Shown here in pieces: positions 34,574 through 41,666 of a DNA stretch of 44,296 nucleotides. The DNA lies in the NCBI GenBank assembly GCA_946407895.1, contig CAMJQA010000021.1, positions 1 to 44,296 of the forward strand. Direction: 5' to 3'. The DNA is from an uncultured Prevotellaceae bacterium (lineage in GTDB: Bacteria > Bacteroidota > Bacteroidia > Bacteroidales > Bacteroidaceae). A program made the translations under genes and the position numbers. The notes beneath the pieces are model-generated. The model was not told the origin of the DNA. It worked only from the letters and a program-made list of their open reading frames with translations, and made no database searches. Position 1 is the first letter of the stretch, and each line of letters begins with the position of its first letter.

Positions 34574-36688
34574 TTATCTTAACAATTTGACTGATTTTTG
34601 GCGTTTTTGAGCGTACCAACTGACAATATAGAGGCCCCGCGGGAGGTGACTGAGGGAGGTGCCCTCAGATGCCTGAAAAGTGACGACGAGGCGTCCCAGC
34701 TGATCATACACCCTGACGGGGAAATTGAAGGCAGAAAGATTGTCGGCTCCAAAGTGTATCCGTCCGCTTTGGGGGTCATAGGCCAGTGCGTAGTCAACCA
34801 TTTCATCCAGCCCTTCGATGACGTTGCCGTTCTGGTCGCGGGCTTCCTCAATGACCCATAGGCGATTATTGGACGTACTGTTGCGTTCATCGCTGGTATA
34901 GCTCAATACGGCCGTTCCGTTCTCCGTTCCGCCTCCGCTCAAGTTGGCAGCATGCTCGCTGAATCGGTTTACCAAGTTATAGCGCCCTTGTTCTTGCTTG
35001 ACGATATCCCATTGCTGTCGCAAATCGAGCGAGTCGGCGGGGACAGTGTTAAGCTGTGTGCCAGTCAGTGTCGTAGCGGTTGGTTCGCCTTCTGTTGGGT
35101 CGTTTAAGGCATAGCCGGTGGCACGGTTCGTGATGAACATATATCCGTTCTTCAGGGGAGTGATAAACCACTGCTGGCTCTTGCTCTCCTCGTCAAGACT
35201 ATTGGCACATACCGCTTCCGTTTCCAAGTTTACATCCACGAAGGTTCCCGAGCCAGAATTGCTGATAGTATAACAGACGTTCTTCTTGGCATCAAAGTCT
35301 GGAACCTTGGGTGCCGGCCCTGGCCCATCCTCGATGCCGGCCTTTTTAGCGAAGGCCTCCTTCAGGTAGGGGATGTGTACGGCCAGGAACTCACGCAGGT
35401 CACTCACATATTCGTCGTATGTTGAATAGAGCACCAGTTCGCGCAGGGTCTGCGTATCAATTCTCCATCTCTTGTAATTCAGCTGCACAGACTCATCAAT
35501 CAACTGCACTAAGCTGTCTATCTTCTGGTTAAGATAATCCTCCATACCGCCGTTGATGAGTTCTGTATAGCGCCGGTAAACGAGTTTCTGGAACCAAGGG
35601 TCTCTCCACATGCGCACCACCCAGTTCCTGACATTGCCATAGCCAACGTCGGCTATCAGCTGGAGGGTGGTGTTGCACCCCTTTCCCACACGTTCGCGAT
35701 TATCATTGTTATAGGCTATATCATAGTCCCAAAGGGGGCCCCAGAACAGGCGGTCATCGGCCTGTTCCTTATAGAAATATGTACTCCAGAATGCATCAAC
35801 GTTGGCCGAAAGTTCAGAGCAGATATACCAGTTGGCCAGTGAGACGGAGTCAACGAGGGGACGGTAACCCTCAACGGGGTCGTCATAATTACTGGCGAAA
35901 AGCCGCTGGTCGAACCGGTTGACAAACTGTCGGATGTATGCCACCTGTGTACGGTCGAGATCCTCGGCATCGGGGTAATGGATGCGAACGGGAACATTGC
36001 CACGAGTTGTGGTGAAACCGTCTGGCGGGAGGTTCCGCTTTGCCTCATCGCTCCAATAGGTATTTGTATGGAATTCACCCGAGCCGTCACCCTCCAGCAA
36101 GTATCCGCCTGTGATGTCTGCCCCCTCTGCCAACGGATATTCCTGTTCGGCTATATTTACGCGATGCGGACGCACCTCCACTTGATCAGATATCTGGTAG
36201 TTACCCACGTACCTGTCATTGAGTGTGAGATCAACGAACTTAGCTGCCGGATTGAACTTCAGCCCTGCCCGCTCGCCCATCAAGCTGGTTACGGCATTGC
36301 GGATAAGCGTCTTGTCGCCATGATTGGCCAGCAGAGTCCACTTCCTGGCATTGGCATATCCCTTGCCAAGCAGCTTTTCCTTTTTCTGGAATTTCAGTTT
36401 ATAGGGTCTCTTGGCCAGGCCCCACGTGGCGTTGCCGCGTCCCCGAATCTGCAGGGAATCGTAGAACTGCACATTATCCTCCTCGTCAACATACCACATG
36501 CGGGCATAAACATATTCAGTCGTGCTGTATATGCCGTTTCCGCTGAATGTATTGATGTACACATGGGGCAGGTTGGTCAGACGATGGACATCCTTTTGGG
36601 AGGGGTCATTCTGAGCATATACCCAGCCTGTACCACTAAGCATCAGCATGCAAGAGAATATCGTTATCAAATATTGTTTCATAAGCAT
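34574..36688 (-). CDS. CotH-family protein with ricin-like domain and T9SS C-terminal signal
   Basis: A 704-aa secreted protein. A signal peptide (about 1-25) is followed by a CotH domain (about 40-450), an atypical kinase-like fold: RPYKLKFQKKEKLLG, GNYQISDQVEV, LEGDGSGEF and the metal-binding GPLWDYDIAYNND. Residues 465-625 resemble a ricin-type beta-trefoil with QQWFITPLKNGYMFITN and QQWDIVKQEQGRYNLVN. The last 70 residues match a type IX secretion C-terminal domain (VRVYDQLGRLVVTF ... LPRGLYIVSWYAQKRQKSVKL), so the protein is probably exported to the surface by T9SS. ATG at 36688 or 36682 may be used. It sits 9 nt after the GH-A-like gene. Confidence 0.82.
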   Translation of the reverse strand: MLMKQYLITIFSCMLMLSGTGWVYAQNDPSQKDVHRLTNLPHVYINTFSGNGIYSTTEYVYARMWYVDEEDNVQFYDSLQIRGRGNATWGLAKRPYKLKFQKKEKLLGKGYANARKWTLLANHGDKTLIRNAVTSLMGERAGLKFNPAAKFVDLTLNDRYVGNYQISDQVEVRPHRVNIAEQEYPLAEGADITGGYLLEGDGSGEFHTNTYWSDEAKRNLPPDGFTTTRGNVPVRIHYPDAEDLDRTQVAYIRQFVNRFDQRLFASNYDDPVEGYRPLVDSVSLANWYICSELSANVDAFWSTYFYKEQADDRLFWGPLWDYDIAYNNDNRERVGKGCNTTLQLIADVGYGNVRNWVVRMWRDPWFQKLVYRRYTELINGGMEDYLNQKIDSLVQLIDESVQLNYKRWRIDTQTLRELVLYSTYDEYVSDLREFLAVHIPYLKEAFAKKAGIEDGPGPAPKVPDFDAKKNVCYTISNSGSGTFVDVNLETEAVCANSLDEESKSQQWFITPLKNGYMFITNRATGYALNDPTEGEPTATTLTGTQLNTVPADSLDLRQQWDIVKQEQGRYNLVNRFSEHAANLSGGGTENGTAVLSYTSDERNSTSNNRLWVIEEARDQNGNVIEGLDEMVDYALAYDPQSGRIHFGADNLSAFNFPVRVYDQLGRLVVTFQASEGTSLSHLPRGLYIVSWYAQKRQKSVKLLR

Positions 36689-36697
36689 AGTCCTGGT

Positions 36698-38848
36698 TTA
36701 CCATTCTATCTTTACGCACACGCCGTCTGGCCGGTTCTCGAACTGTAGGAGCAGGGTGTGCGACTCTGCGTCCCAGTTGCTTTGTGAACTGACATCCGCG
36801 TAAACACGCTTTGGTTCGCGCGGCAGGAGTATGCGCATCACATTATCCGTATTGGCGGGGCTCTTGGATGTAAAGGCATAGCTGTGGCGGGTAACCGACT
36901 CGTCATACTGACGCGAGGCGGCTGCCAGCACCTGGGGCCGGCGACGGTTCTTCACCTTCTTCAGGTCATACAGGAAGGTCTGTTCACCCGGTTGCACCAC
37001 TTTTTCCCTGATGCAGGGCAGCTTCGGGTCGAAGAGGTCGATATAGTTTCCCTCTATGCGCATTGGCTCGCTGCCCGTCACATTTTCATCTACGACAGCC
37101 CCCAGCACGTAGGGACCGCGCTCCAGATAGAAACTGTTCTTCTGCTTGACAGTTCCGTATGCTTCCTCAATGGCTTCCATCAACGGTGCATCGCCGCCTG
37201 CTGTCAATACGAATTCTTTGGGATCCTGGCGTATAACGCGTACGCTGCCCTTACCGTAGCGATACAGGCCTCCAGCCGCCTGCTGAGGCATCTGCATCAA
37301 CTCGAAGAGGTGCTGCGACGGGGCGGTATAGCTCAGCCCATTCTGGTTCCACCATTCCTGCACCGTCTGATAGGGATCGTCGTCCCTGCCACAATAAATG
37401 AGCCTGCCACCCTGCTTCACCCATTCGGCAATGGCCTGGTGAGCCTCCGGGTCGAGGGGTTTCATGCTTGAATAGGTCATGACAAGGACCTTCAGCCCCC
37501 GCCACGTGTCGGCATAGCCACAGTTCTCCAAGTGGGTGATGCTCACGGGTATGCCACGTTTTACAAGGGGCAGTGCCATGCCGTAGAAGTTCGACAGCTG
37601 CGGATCGTTGTAGCCCTCCACCTTGACAGGCGAGCGCTGGAACATCAGGCTGTTGGCCATCATCACGCTTATGCCCTGGCTGCCGCTCACCTTCGTTGTG
37701 GCCTGAGGCATATCGTTCAGGGCATTTATCATCACCTGCATCTGCGTAGAATAGAAACGTGGTATGAGGGCCATCTCCTCGCTATTGGCACTGACGCGGT
37801 AGAGACGTTCGTATATGCGGTCGGGCCAGGGCATCACTTCGTAATTGGCTATCTGCGGATAGAGCAGCTGGGCCGTGAAGGTGGCCTGATAGTTTCTCCG
37901 GTAGTCTTCCCAGTCACGTGCCCGGTCCTCGATAGGGTCGGTCAGGAAGAACATCTTGCGTCCCGTAGGGCGCGTCATGGATTCCATACAGCCATACTCC
38001 AGGAAGGCAGCCTCGAAGACACGCTCGCGCGACGTGCCGTTGAAGTAGTTCGGCTCGCGCGACGTACCGGTCCACACCTGCGCGATGTAGCCGTCGCAGC
38101 TCTCCAGTGAAGCCAGCGAGGCTTCGGGCGACACCATCAGAATCTGGGCATAGCTGAGGAGCGAGTGGGTAGGCACGTAGCAACGCACGTTCATCCCGCG
38201 CTGGCGTCCGTACTCCTTTGCATAGCGGAAAGCCTCGTCAAGGGCACGGTAGTATAGGTAGTACTTCAGTTTGTTTGACAGGTAGGTATTCTCGGCCGAC
38301 TCATGCTGAGGGCGCCATGGGAAGCCATAGTAGGCCTGCCATTCCCGGCGAAACGACTCACTGTATCCGCTGAAGGCCCAGAACTCGGGTTCCTCCAGGA
38401 AGATAGCGTCTATGCCCGCATCTATGACAGGGCGTATATGGCGTTCCTTGAAGTATTTCAGATAATTCTCCGTCGGCACGATATAGGGCACACCCGTGCC
38501 ATGCATCACCGTATCGCCGTGCATATTCATCTGCCCCTCGTCCATGTGTGGCTTTCCGTCCCAGCGGCCCTGGAAATAGTCTTGATACTCGCCCCATGCA
38601 ATGCCCGTCATGAAGTGGGTGGTATAGCCGCGACGGCGCCACGACTCCACCCTCTCCCTGAACGTCATGCCCGGCCGGTCGTTGGCGCCATACACCATCA
38701 CGACGTCCGAGCGCACGTCGGTTGCAGGTTTCCACTGCCCGGCCGTCTGGAAGGTGGTTTTCTCCCGTTGCGCCACTGCTGTCATACTTATGGCTACGAG
38801 GAGAATCATCAGGCCGAGTGCCTTGCCGAAAAAGTCAATTCTTTTCAT
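36698..38848 (-). CDS. secreted TIM-barrel protein, GH42-like architecture (putative glycosidase)
   Basis: A 716-aa protein with a signal peptide ending SMTAVAQ. Residues 50-400 read like a (beta/alpha)8 barrel with DAGIDAIFLEEPEFWAFSGY, where EEPE could hold an acid/base Glu, and a later strand LTDPIEDRARDW. Residues 400-540 resemble a flavodoxin-like domain of the type found in GH42 enzymes (GLKVLVMTYSSMKPLDPEAH, WVKQGGRLIYCGRDDDP). A beta-rich tail follows. I do not recognise the exact family, and activity is inferred. It overlaps the HD-domain gene by 4 nt and precedes the CotH gene by 9 nt. Confidence 0.6.
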   Translation of the reverse strand: MKRIDFFGKALGLMILLVAISMTAVAQREKTTFQTAGQWKPATDVRSDVVMVYGANDRPGMTFRERVESWRRRGYTTHFMTGIAWGEYQDYFQGRWDGKPHMDEGQMNMHGDTVMHGTGVPYIVPTENYLKYFKERHIRPVIDAGIDAIFLEEPEFWAFSGYSESFRREWQAYYGFPWRPQHESAENTYLSNKLKYYLYYRALDEAFRYAKEYGRQRGMNVRCYVPTHSLLSYAQILMVSPEASLASLESCDGYIAQVWTGTSREPNYFNGTSRERVFEAAFLEYGCMESMTRPTGRKMFFLTDPIEDRARDWEDYRRNYQATFTAQLLYPQIANYEVMPWPDRIYERLYRVSANSEEMALIPRFYSTQMQVMINALNDMPQATTKVSGSQGISVMMANSLMFQRSPVKVEGYNDPQLSNFYGMALPLVKRGIPVSITHLENCGYADTWRGLKVLVMTYSSMKPLDPEAHQAIAEWVKQGGRLIYCGRDDDPYQTVQEWWNQNGLSYTAPSQHLFELMQMPQQAAGGLYRYGKGSVRVIRQDPKEFVLTAGGDAPLMEAIEEAYGTVKQKNSFYLERGPYVLGAVVDENVTGSEPMRIEGNYIDLFDPKLPCIREKVVQPGEQTFLYDLKKVKNRRRPQVLAAASRQYDESVTRHSYAFTSKSPANTDNVMRILLPREPKRVYADVSSQSNWDAESHTLLLQFENRPDGVCVKIEW

Positions 38849-39396
38849 AGTGCCTTATCCTCAAATATCCGGTTCCACTGCCGAAAGATTTCAACGCTCT
38901 CCTGTCCGAAACGTGCCAGGCTGCGCTCCACCTGCTCCGGCGTTTTTTCTTCGTTGAGCCGTGTCTTGGAGAAGAACTTGTCGGCATAGCAGATAAGTTT
39001 CTCCTCGAGCGTCTCGGGTGTAAAATCGCGGTCGGGCAAGGGCAGGTGCTGAGCCTCTATGGCCTGGCGGGTAAGCCCCGTTCCCGTATGCCGCTCGGCC
39101 ACCCGCGCATGACGCGGCAGGCCTTCGCCACGCAGCAGTTCCGCCCCCAAGATGCCGTGGCGGATGTATGGTTCCGTCCCGTGGCACGCTATGCCTGGGG
39201 CATCGGTGAAGATGATACCTATGTCGTGCAGCATCGCAGCTTCGCGCAGGAAGGCGCAGTCAATCTGCCATTCAGGATGTACGATGGCAATGTCAAGCGC
39301 CTTGCGGGCCACGGCCTGGCTGTGCAGGAGCAGTATGCGCTCCAGCTCTGGCTCTCGGGCATAGTATCGGTCTATCAGTTTCTCGGGATTAACCAT
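38845..39396 (-). CDS. HD-domain phosphohydrolase-like protein
   Basis: A 183-aa cytoplasmic HD-domain protein. The start at 39396 is chosen because MVNPEKLIDRYY begins the family-typical helix and a purine-rich GAGAGAAAGAGAGAG site lies upstream; a longer frame starts at 39438 inside the previous gene. HD residues: LLHSQAVARKALDIA (first His), REAAMLHDIGI (His-Asp), ERHTGTGLT, and KLICYADKFFSKT (final Asp). Such proteins hydrolyse phosphate esters or nucleotides; the substrate is unknown. It is embedded between two secreted sugar-active genes, coupled to the next by a 4-nt overlap. Confidence 0.85.
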   Translation of the reverse strand: MVNPEKLIDRYYAREPELERILLLHSQAVARKALDIAIVHPEWQIDCAFLREAAMLHDIGIIFTDAPGIACHGTEPYIRHGILGAELLRGEGLPRHARVAERHTGTGLTRQAIEAQHLPLPDRDFTPETLEEKLICYADKFFSKTRLNEEKTPEQVERSLARFGQESVEIFRQWNRIFEDKAL

Positions 39397-39421
39397 CGGC
39401 GTCTCTCTCTTTCTCTCTGTA

Positions 39422-40603
39422 TTATTCCCCGTCCACAAAAACCTTCTTCACGGCCTCCAGGTAGCCATAGCCGTTTACGTTATCGGGCTGCAGGTAGCTC
39501 GTCTCGGTCCACTCGTTCCAGCTGTTGATGGTGATAAGGGGCACCTGGTTGGGATGACGGTCGGCATAGTCGCGGGCATCGCGGAGGGCCTTGGCAAAGT
39601 TATCGGGCGTATTATTACGCGTGACGGCACTCTCCTTGGTGCGAGGGCTATTGTCCCATCCGATGCTGATGTGAGGATAATACGGAATGGTGAAAGCCTC
39701 ATCGATGTGTGCCCACTCCTTCCGTACCTGCTCCATGATGGTGTTGTAGTCTTCGTTCACATTGGTGAAATGGCAGAACTGGTAGTGCGAGCTGCTCGTA
39801 AAGCCCAGCTGCGTGATGAAGTCGTTCTCGGGGTTCTCTGTCTTTCCGCCGTCAAAGCCACTGTAGTTCAGGTTGGGCTTCCACATCGTGAACTGCAGGT
39901 CCAGCCCCGGATAGCCGGCTTTCTTCACCTCGCGGTGGAACCATTTCAGTGCCTCCCTCGCCTCTTTGACACCTCCCATGCCCTTGATGAAGTTGGGCAC
40001 GTCGTAAATCATGAATACAGGCTTGCCGTCAATCTTGTAATATTCGGGCTGCGAGAAGAACATCTCGATATTGCGGCGGCAGATTTTCTCAAACTCCTCC
40101 CGGTCCACACTGCCCTTCCAGATGACGTTTGACTCGTGCAAGTGCGAGATGCGGGTGTCCCAATAGTTCTCCACATCGTGGTTGGCCCACATCAGGTAGA
40201 ACTTCATCTTCCCACGGTTCTGAGCCTTCAGGAACCCGTCGGTCAGGGTTGTTTCCATAAAGGGGCGTCCGTCGTACCAGTACCAGTCGAAGATAAACAC
40301 GTTCACGCCGTGACGCGTGGCCTGCTCTATCTCCATTTCCATCACGGCAGGGTCAGCCTCGTTGACGGGGCCCCACAGCGGTTGCCGCTTCCAGTAGTGC
40401 CCGGGGTTGCGCTGCTGCATAGTCATCACAGTCTCCCACTCACCCATGCCCGAGGGCCAGAAGGGGCGAAGGCGGGGATCATTGTAGGCATAGGCCGGAT
40501 AGAGAAAGGCAGCCACATCGTAGTGCTTGGCAGCCTGTAGTGCGATGCTGCGCCCACCCAGGAGAAGGAGGGCAAATAGGAGCAGAAATTGCTTTTTCAT
40601 CAT
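39422..40603 (-). CDS. secreted GH99/WbsX-like protein
   Basis: A 393-aa protein with a signal peptide (about 1-24). It resembles the GH99-like domain of WbsX-type proteins: VAAFLYPAYAYND near the N-terminus, VNVFIFDWYWYDGRPF, KFYLMWANHDVENYWD, and the closing TINSWNEWTETSYLQPD. GH99 enzymes are endo-alpha-mannosidases or endomannanases; the WbsX group is less well defined, so substrate is open. It is the first gene of the minus-strand unit, 25 nt before the HD gene, with a promoter 33 nt upstream. Confidence 0.78.
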   Translation of the reverse strand: MMKKQFLLLFALLLLGGRSIALQAAKHYDVAAFLYPAYAYNDPRLRPFWPSGMGEWETVMTMQQRNPGHYWKRQPLWGPVNEADPAVMEMEIEQATRHGVNVFIFDWYWYDGRPFMETTLTDGFLKAQNRGKMKFYLMWANHDVENYWDTRISHLHESNVIWKGSVDREEFEKICRRNIEMFFSQPEYYKIDGKPVFMIYDVPNFIKGMGGVKEAREALKWFHREVKKAGYPGLDLQFTMWKPNLNYSGFDGGKTENPENDFITQLGFTSSSHYQFCHFTNVNEDYNTIMEQVRKEWAHIDEAFTIPYYPHISIGWDNSPRTKESAVTRNNTPDNFAKALRDARDYADRHPNQVPLITINSWNEWTETSYLQPDNVNGYGYLEAVKKVFVDGE

Positions 40604-40635
40604 TGTTTATATGTAATTATCATTCATTTTGCGTG

Positions 40636-40665
40636 CAAATATACATAAAAAGCGCCATATACAAG
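40636..40665 (-). promoter_or_regulatory. promoter of the five-gene minus-strand unit
   Basis: On the minus strand TATATTTG occupies 40643-40636 and a weak -33 CTTG 40665-40662, 18 nt apart. The leader to the ATG at 40603 is about 25-30 nt. Confidence 0.55.
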
Positions 40666-40708
40666 CCCTTTCGGGCAAAGAAAATTCATTTTCCCCTGCT
40701 TTGCAGGG
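40665..40708. other. two short hairpins upstream of the minus-strand promoter
   Basis: GCCC-TTTC-GGGC at about 40665-40676 and CCCTGC-TTT-GCAGGG at 40694-40708 are perfect short inverted repeats. The first touches the weak -33 element. Neither is followed by a clear T tract, so they are not called terminators. Confidence 0.5.
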
Positions 40709-40842
40709 CTAAATGGCAGGAAAGGGAGCCAAAGCCCCCCTGGGAAAACACAGCCCCCAAGCCGGCATTTATTCCCAGCAAGGAAATGTTTATCAGCCTT
40801 CACACATCAGCCTTCTCTCTTCATCGTGGCGATGATGCCTAA

Positions 40843-40905
40843 AAAACAACGCCGTTGTTTTGTCCATCCTACACCGATGTTTCGCCCAAACAACGCCGTT
40901 GTTTT
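40843..40905. repeat. two copies of an AAACAACGCCGTTGTTT palindrome
   Basis: A 9+1+9 perfect palindrome at 40843-40861 and an 8+1+8 copy at 40888-40904; centres are 44 bp apart. They share the core AACGCCGTT with the palindrome in promoter P1 upstream of the DUF2723 gene (7155-7163). No gene is seen around them; short open frames here have no family features. Confidence 0.8.
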
Positions 40906-40922
40906 ACACCTTCCCTACGATG

Positions 40923-41029
40923 TGTCTGTGACAGATACCACTTCATCTGTCACATCTGTCACGCCATCTGTCACACGGCAGTACTTTGAGTGTCAGCCAA
41001 TTACATAGCCTTTTGACAGATTGACAGAT
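40923..41029. repeat. cluster of ATCTGTCAC / TGACAGAT motifs
   Basis: CATCTGTCAC occurs at 40944-40953, 40953-40962 and 40965-40974. The inverse motif TGACAGAT occurs in tandem at 41014-41021 and 41022-41029, and a TCTGT-G-ACAGA palindrome starts the cluster near 40925. The pattern resembles a multi-site binding region. GTTGAATG occurs three times further right (41078, 41111, 41154). Confidence 0.65.
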
Positions 41030-41219
41030 AAAAACGTGAAAAAAACTCTATGTAGTATAATGTACTTCCCTAAAAAAGTTGAATGTTTTTTTACCTTAAC
41101 CCTGCCATAGGTTGAATGCCTGTTGGTTACATTAATGCTTATCCCTGGCAGCAGTTGAATGATGGGATAGCTCATATATGTGGTTTTACTTCGAAATTCT
41201 GCAACCCCATTCTATGCTT

Positions 41220-41273
41220 GAGTTAACTCGATTCATCGATTGAGTTAACTCGATTGATTGTTTGAGTTAACTC
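41220..41273. repeat. three GAGTTAACTC palindromes at exact 22-bp spacing
   Basis: The perfect 10-bp palindrome GAGTTAACTC occurs at 41220-41229, 41242-41251 and 41264-41273. The spacing of 22 bp places all three on nearly the same face of the helix. They lie 77 bp upstream of a good promoter for the dockerin-protein gene, so they look like an operator or activator array. The spacers are similar (CGATT...) but not identical. Confidence 0.8.
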
Positions 41274-41349
41274 ACGGTTTTTCATGCCCTTTGAGACGGT
41301 CTCTCCAAATCACTTTCTTTCGGTAAAGCAAAAAAATATTTGAAATTGT

Positions 41350-41380
41350 TTTGCAGTTCTCTTACTTATTTGTATTTTTG
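41350..41380 (+). promoter_or_regulatory. promoter of the dockerin-protein gene
   Basis: TTTG at 41350-41353 and TATTTTTG at 41373-41380, 19-nt spacer. Transcription would start near 41386, leaving a leader of about 280 nt before the ATG at 41667. Confidence 0.75.
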
Positions 41381-41645
41381 TCCCCGGATTCTCCGTATTC
41401 CGTAGCGACGGGTCGGGGATGATTTATCGGAAATTAAAGAAGCGTTATGCTCGTCTTGTTAGATTGAAACCTAGGAAATTTCAGACTCACGCAAGAAGGT
41501 GACGTAACGGCTTCCACGTTTATAGCGTGGACTGCTGTCATTGCATCTTTGCGTGTGGGTTTTCCTAGGACCTCAATCTAAGGATGTGGACATACCAGTT
41601 CCACGCTTCCTTCATATTAATGGTCCTTGAGGGGCTGGAGGACCA
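41381..41645 (+). ncRNA. highly structured 5' leader RNA of unknown class
   Basis: Four stem-loops follow the promoter. (1) 41381-41386 pairs with 41414-41419, with inner CCGT-AGCG-ACGG. (2) A large element: 41459-41467 pairs with 41573-41581 (9 bp), 41470-41478 with 41561-41569 (9 bp), 41488-41496 with 41546-41555 (9 bp, one bulge), 41500-41503 with 41537-41540, and 41513-41518 with 41526-41531 around a 7-nt loop. (3) 41586-41590 with 41600-41604. (4) 41621-41627 with 41639-41645. It ends 21 nt before the start codon. It matches no riboswitch class I recognise. The long perfect arms make a regulatory RNA or cis-acting leader likely; function unknown. Confidence 0.6.
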
Positions 41646-41666
41646 AAGATAAATGTAAATCAAATT

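Noticed and set aside
40826..41008. Small ORF of 60 codons in the intergenic region
   Set aside because: Its sequence is made by the palindromes and the TGTCAC repeats, and no ribosome site or family feature supports it.
41220..41273. CRISPR array
   Set aside because: The repeated unit is only 10 bp with 12-bp spacers, and no cas gene is present; the same holds for the 21-bp repeats at 6321-6383.
41459..41581. Integron attC site
   Set aside because: The terminal inverted arms resemble an attC fold, but the R box ends AAG, not AAC, and there is no integrase or cassette structure.
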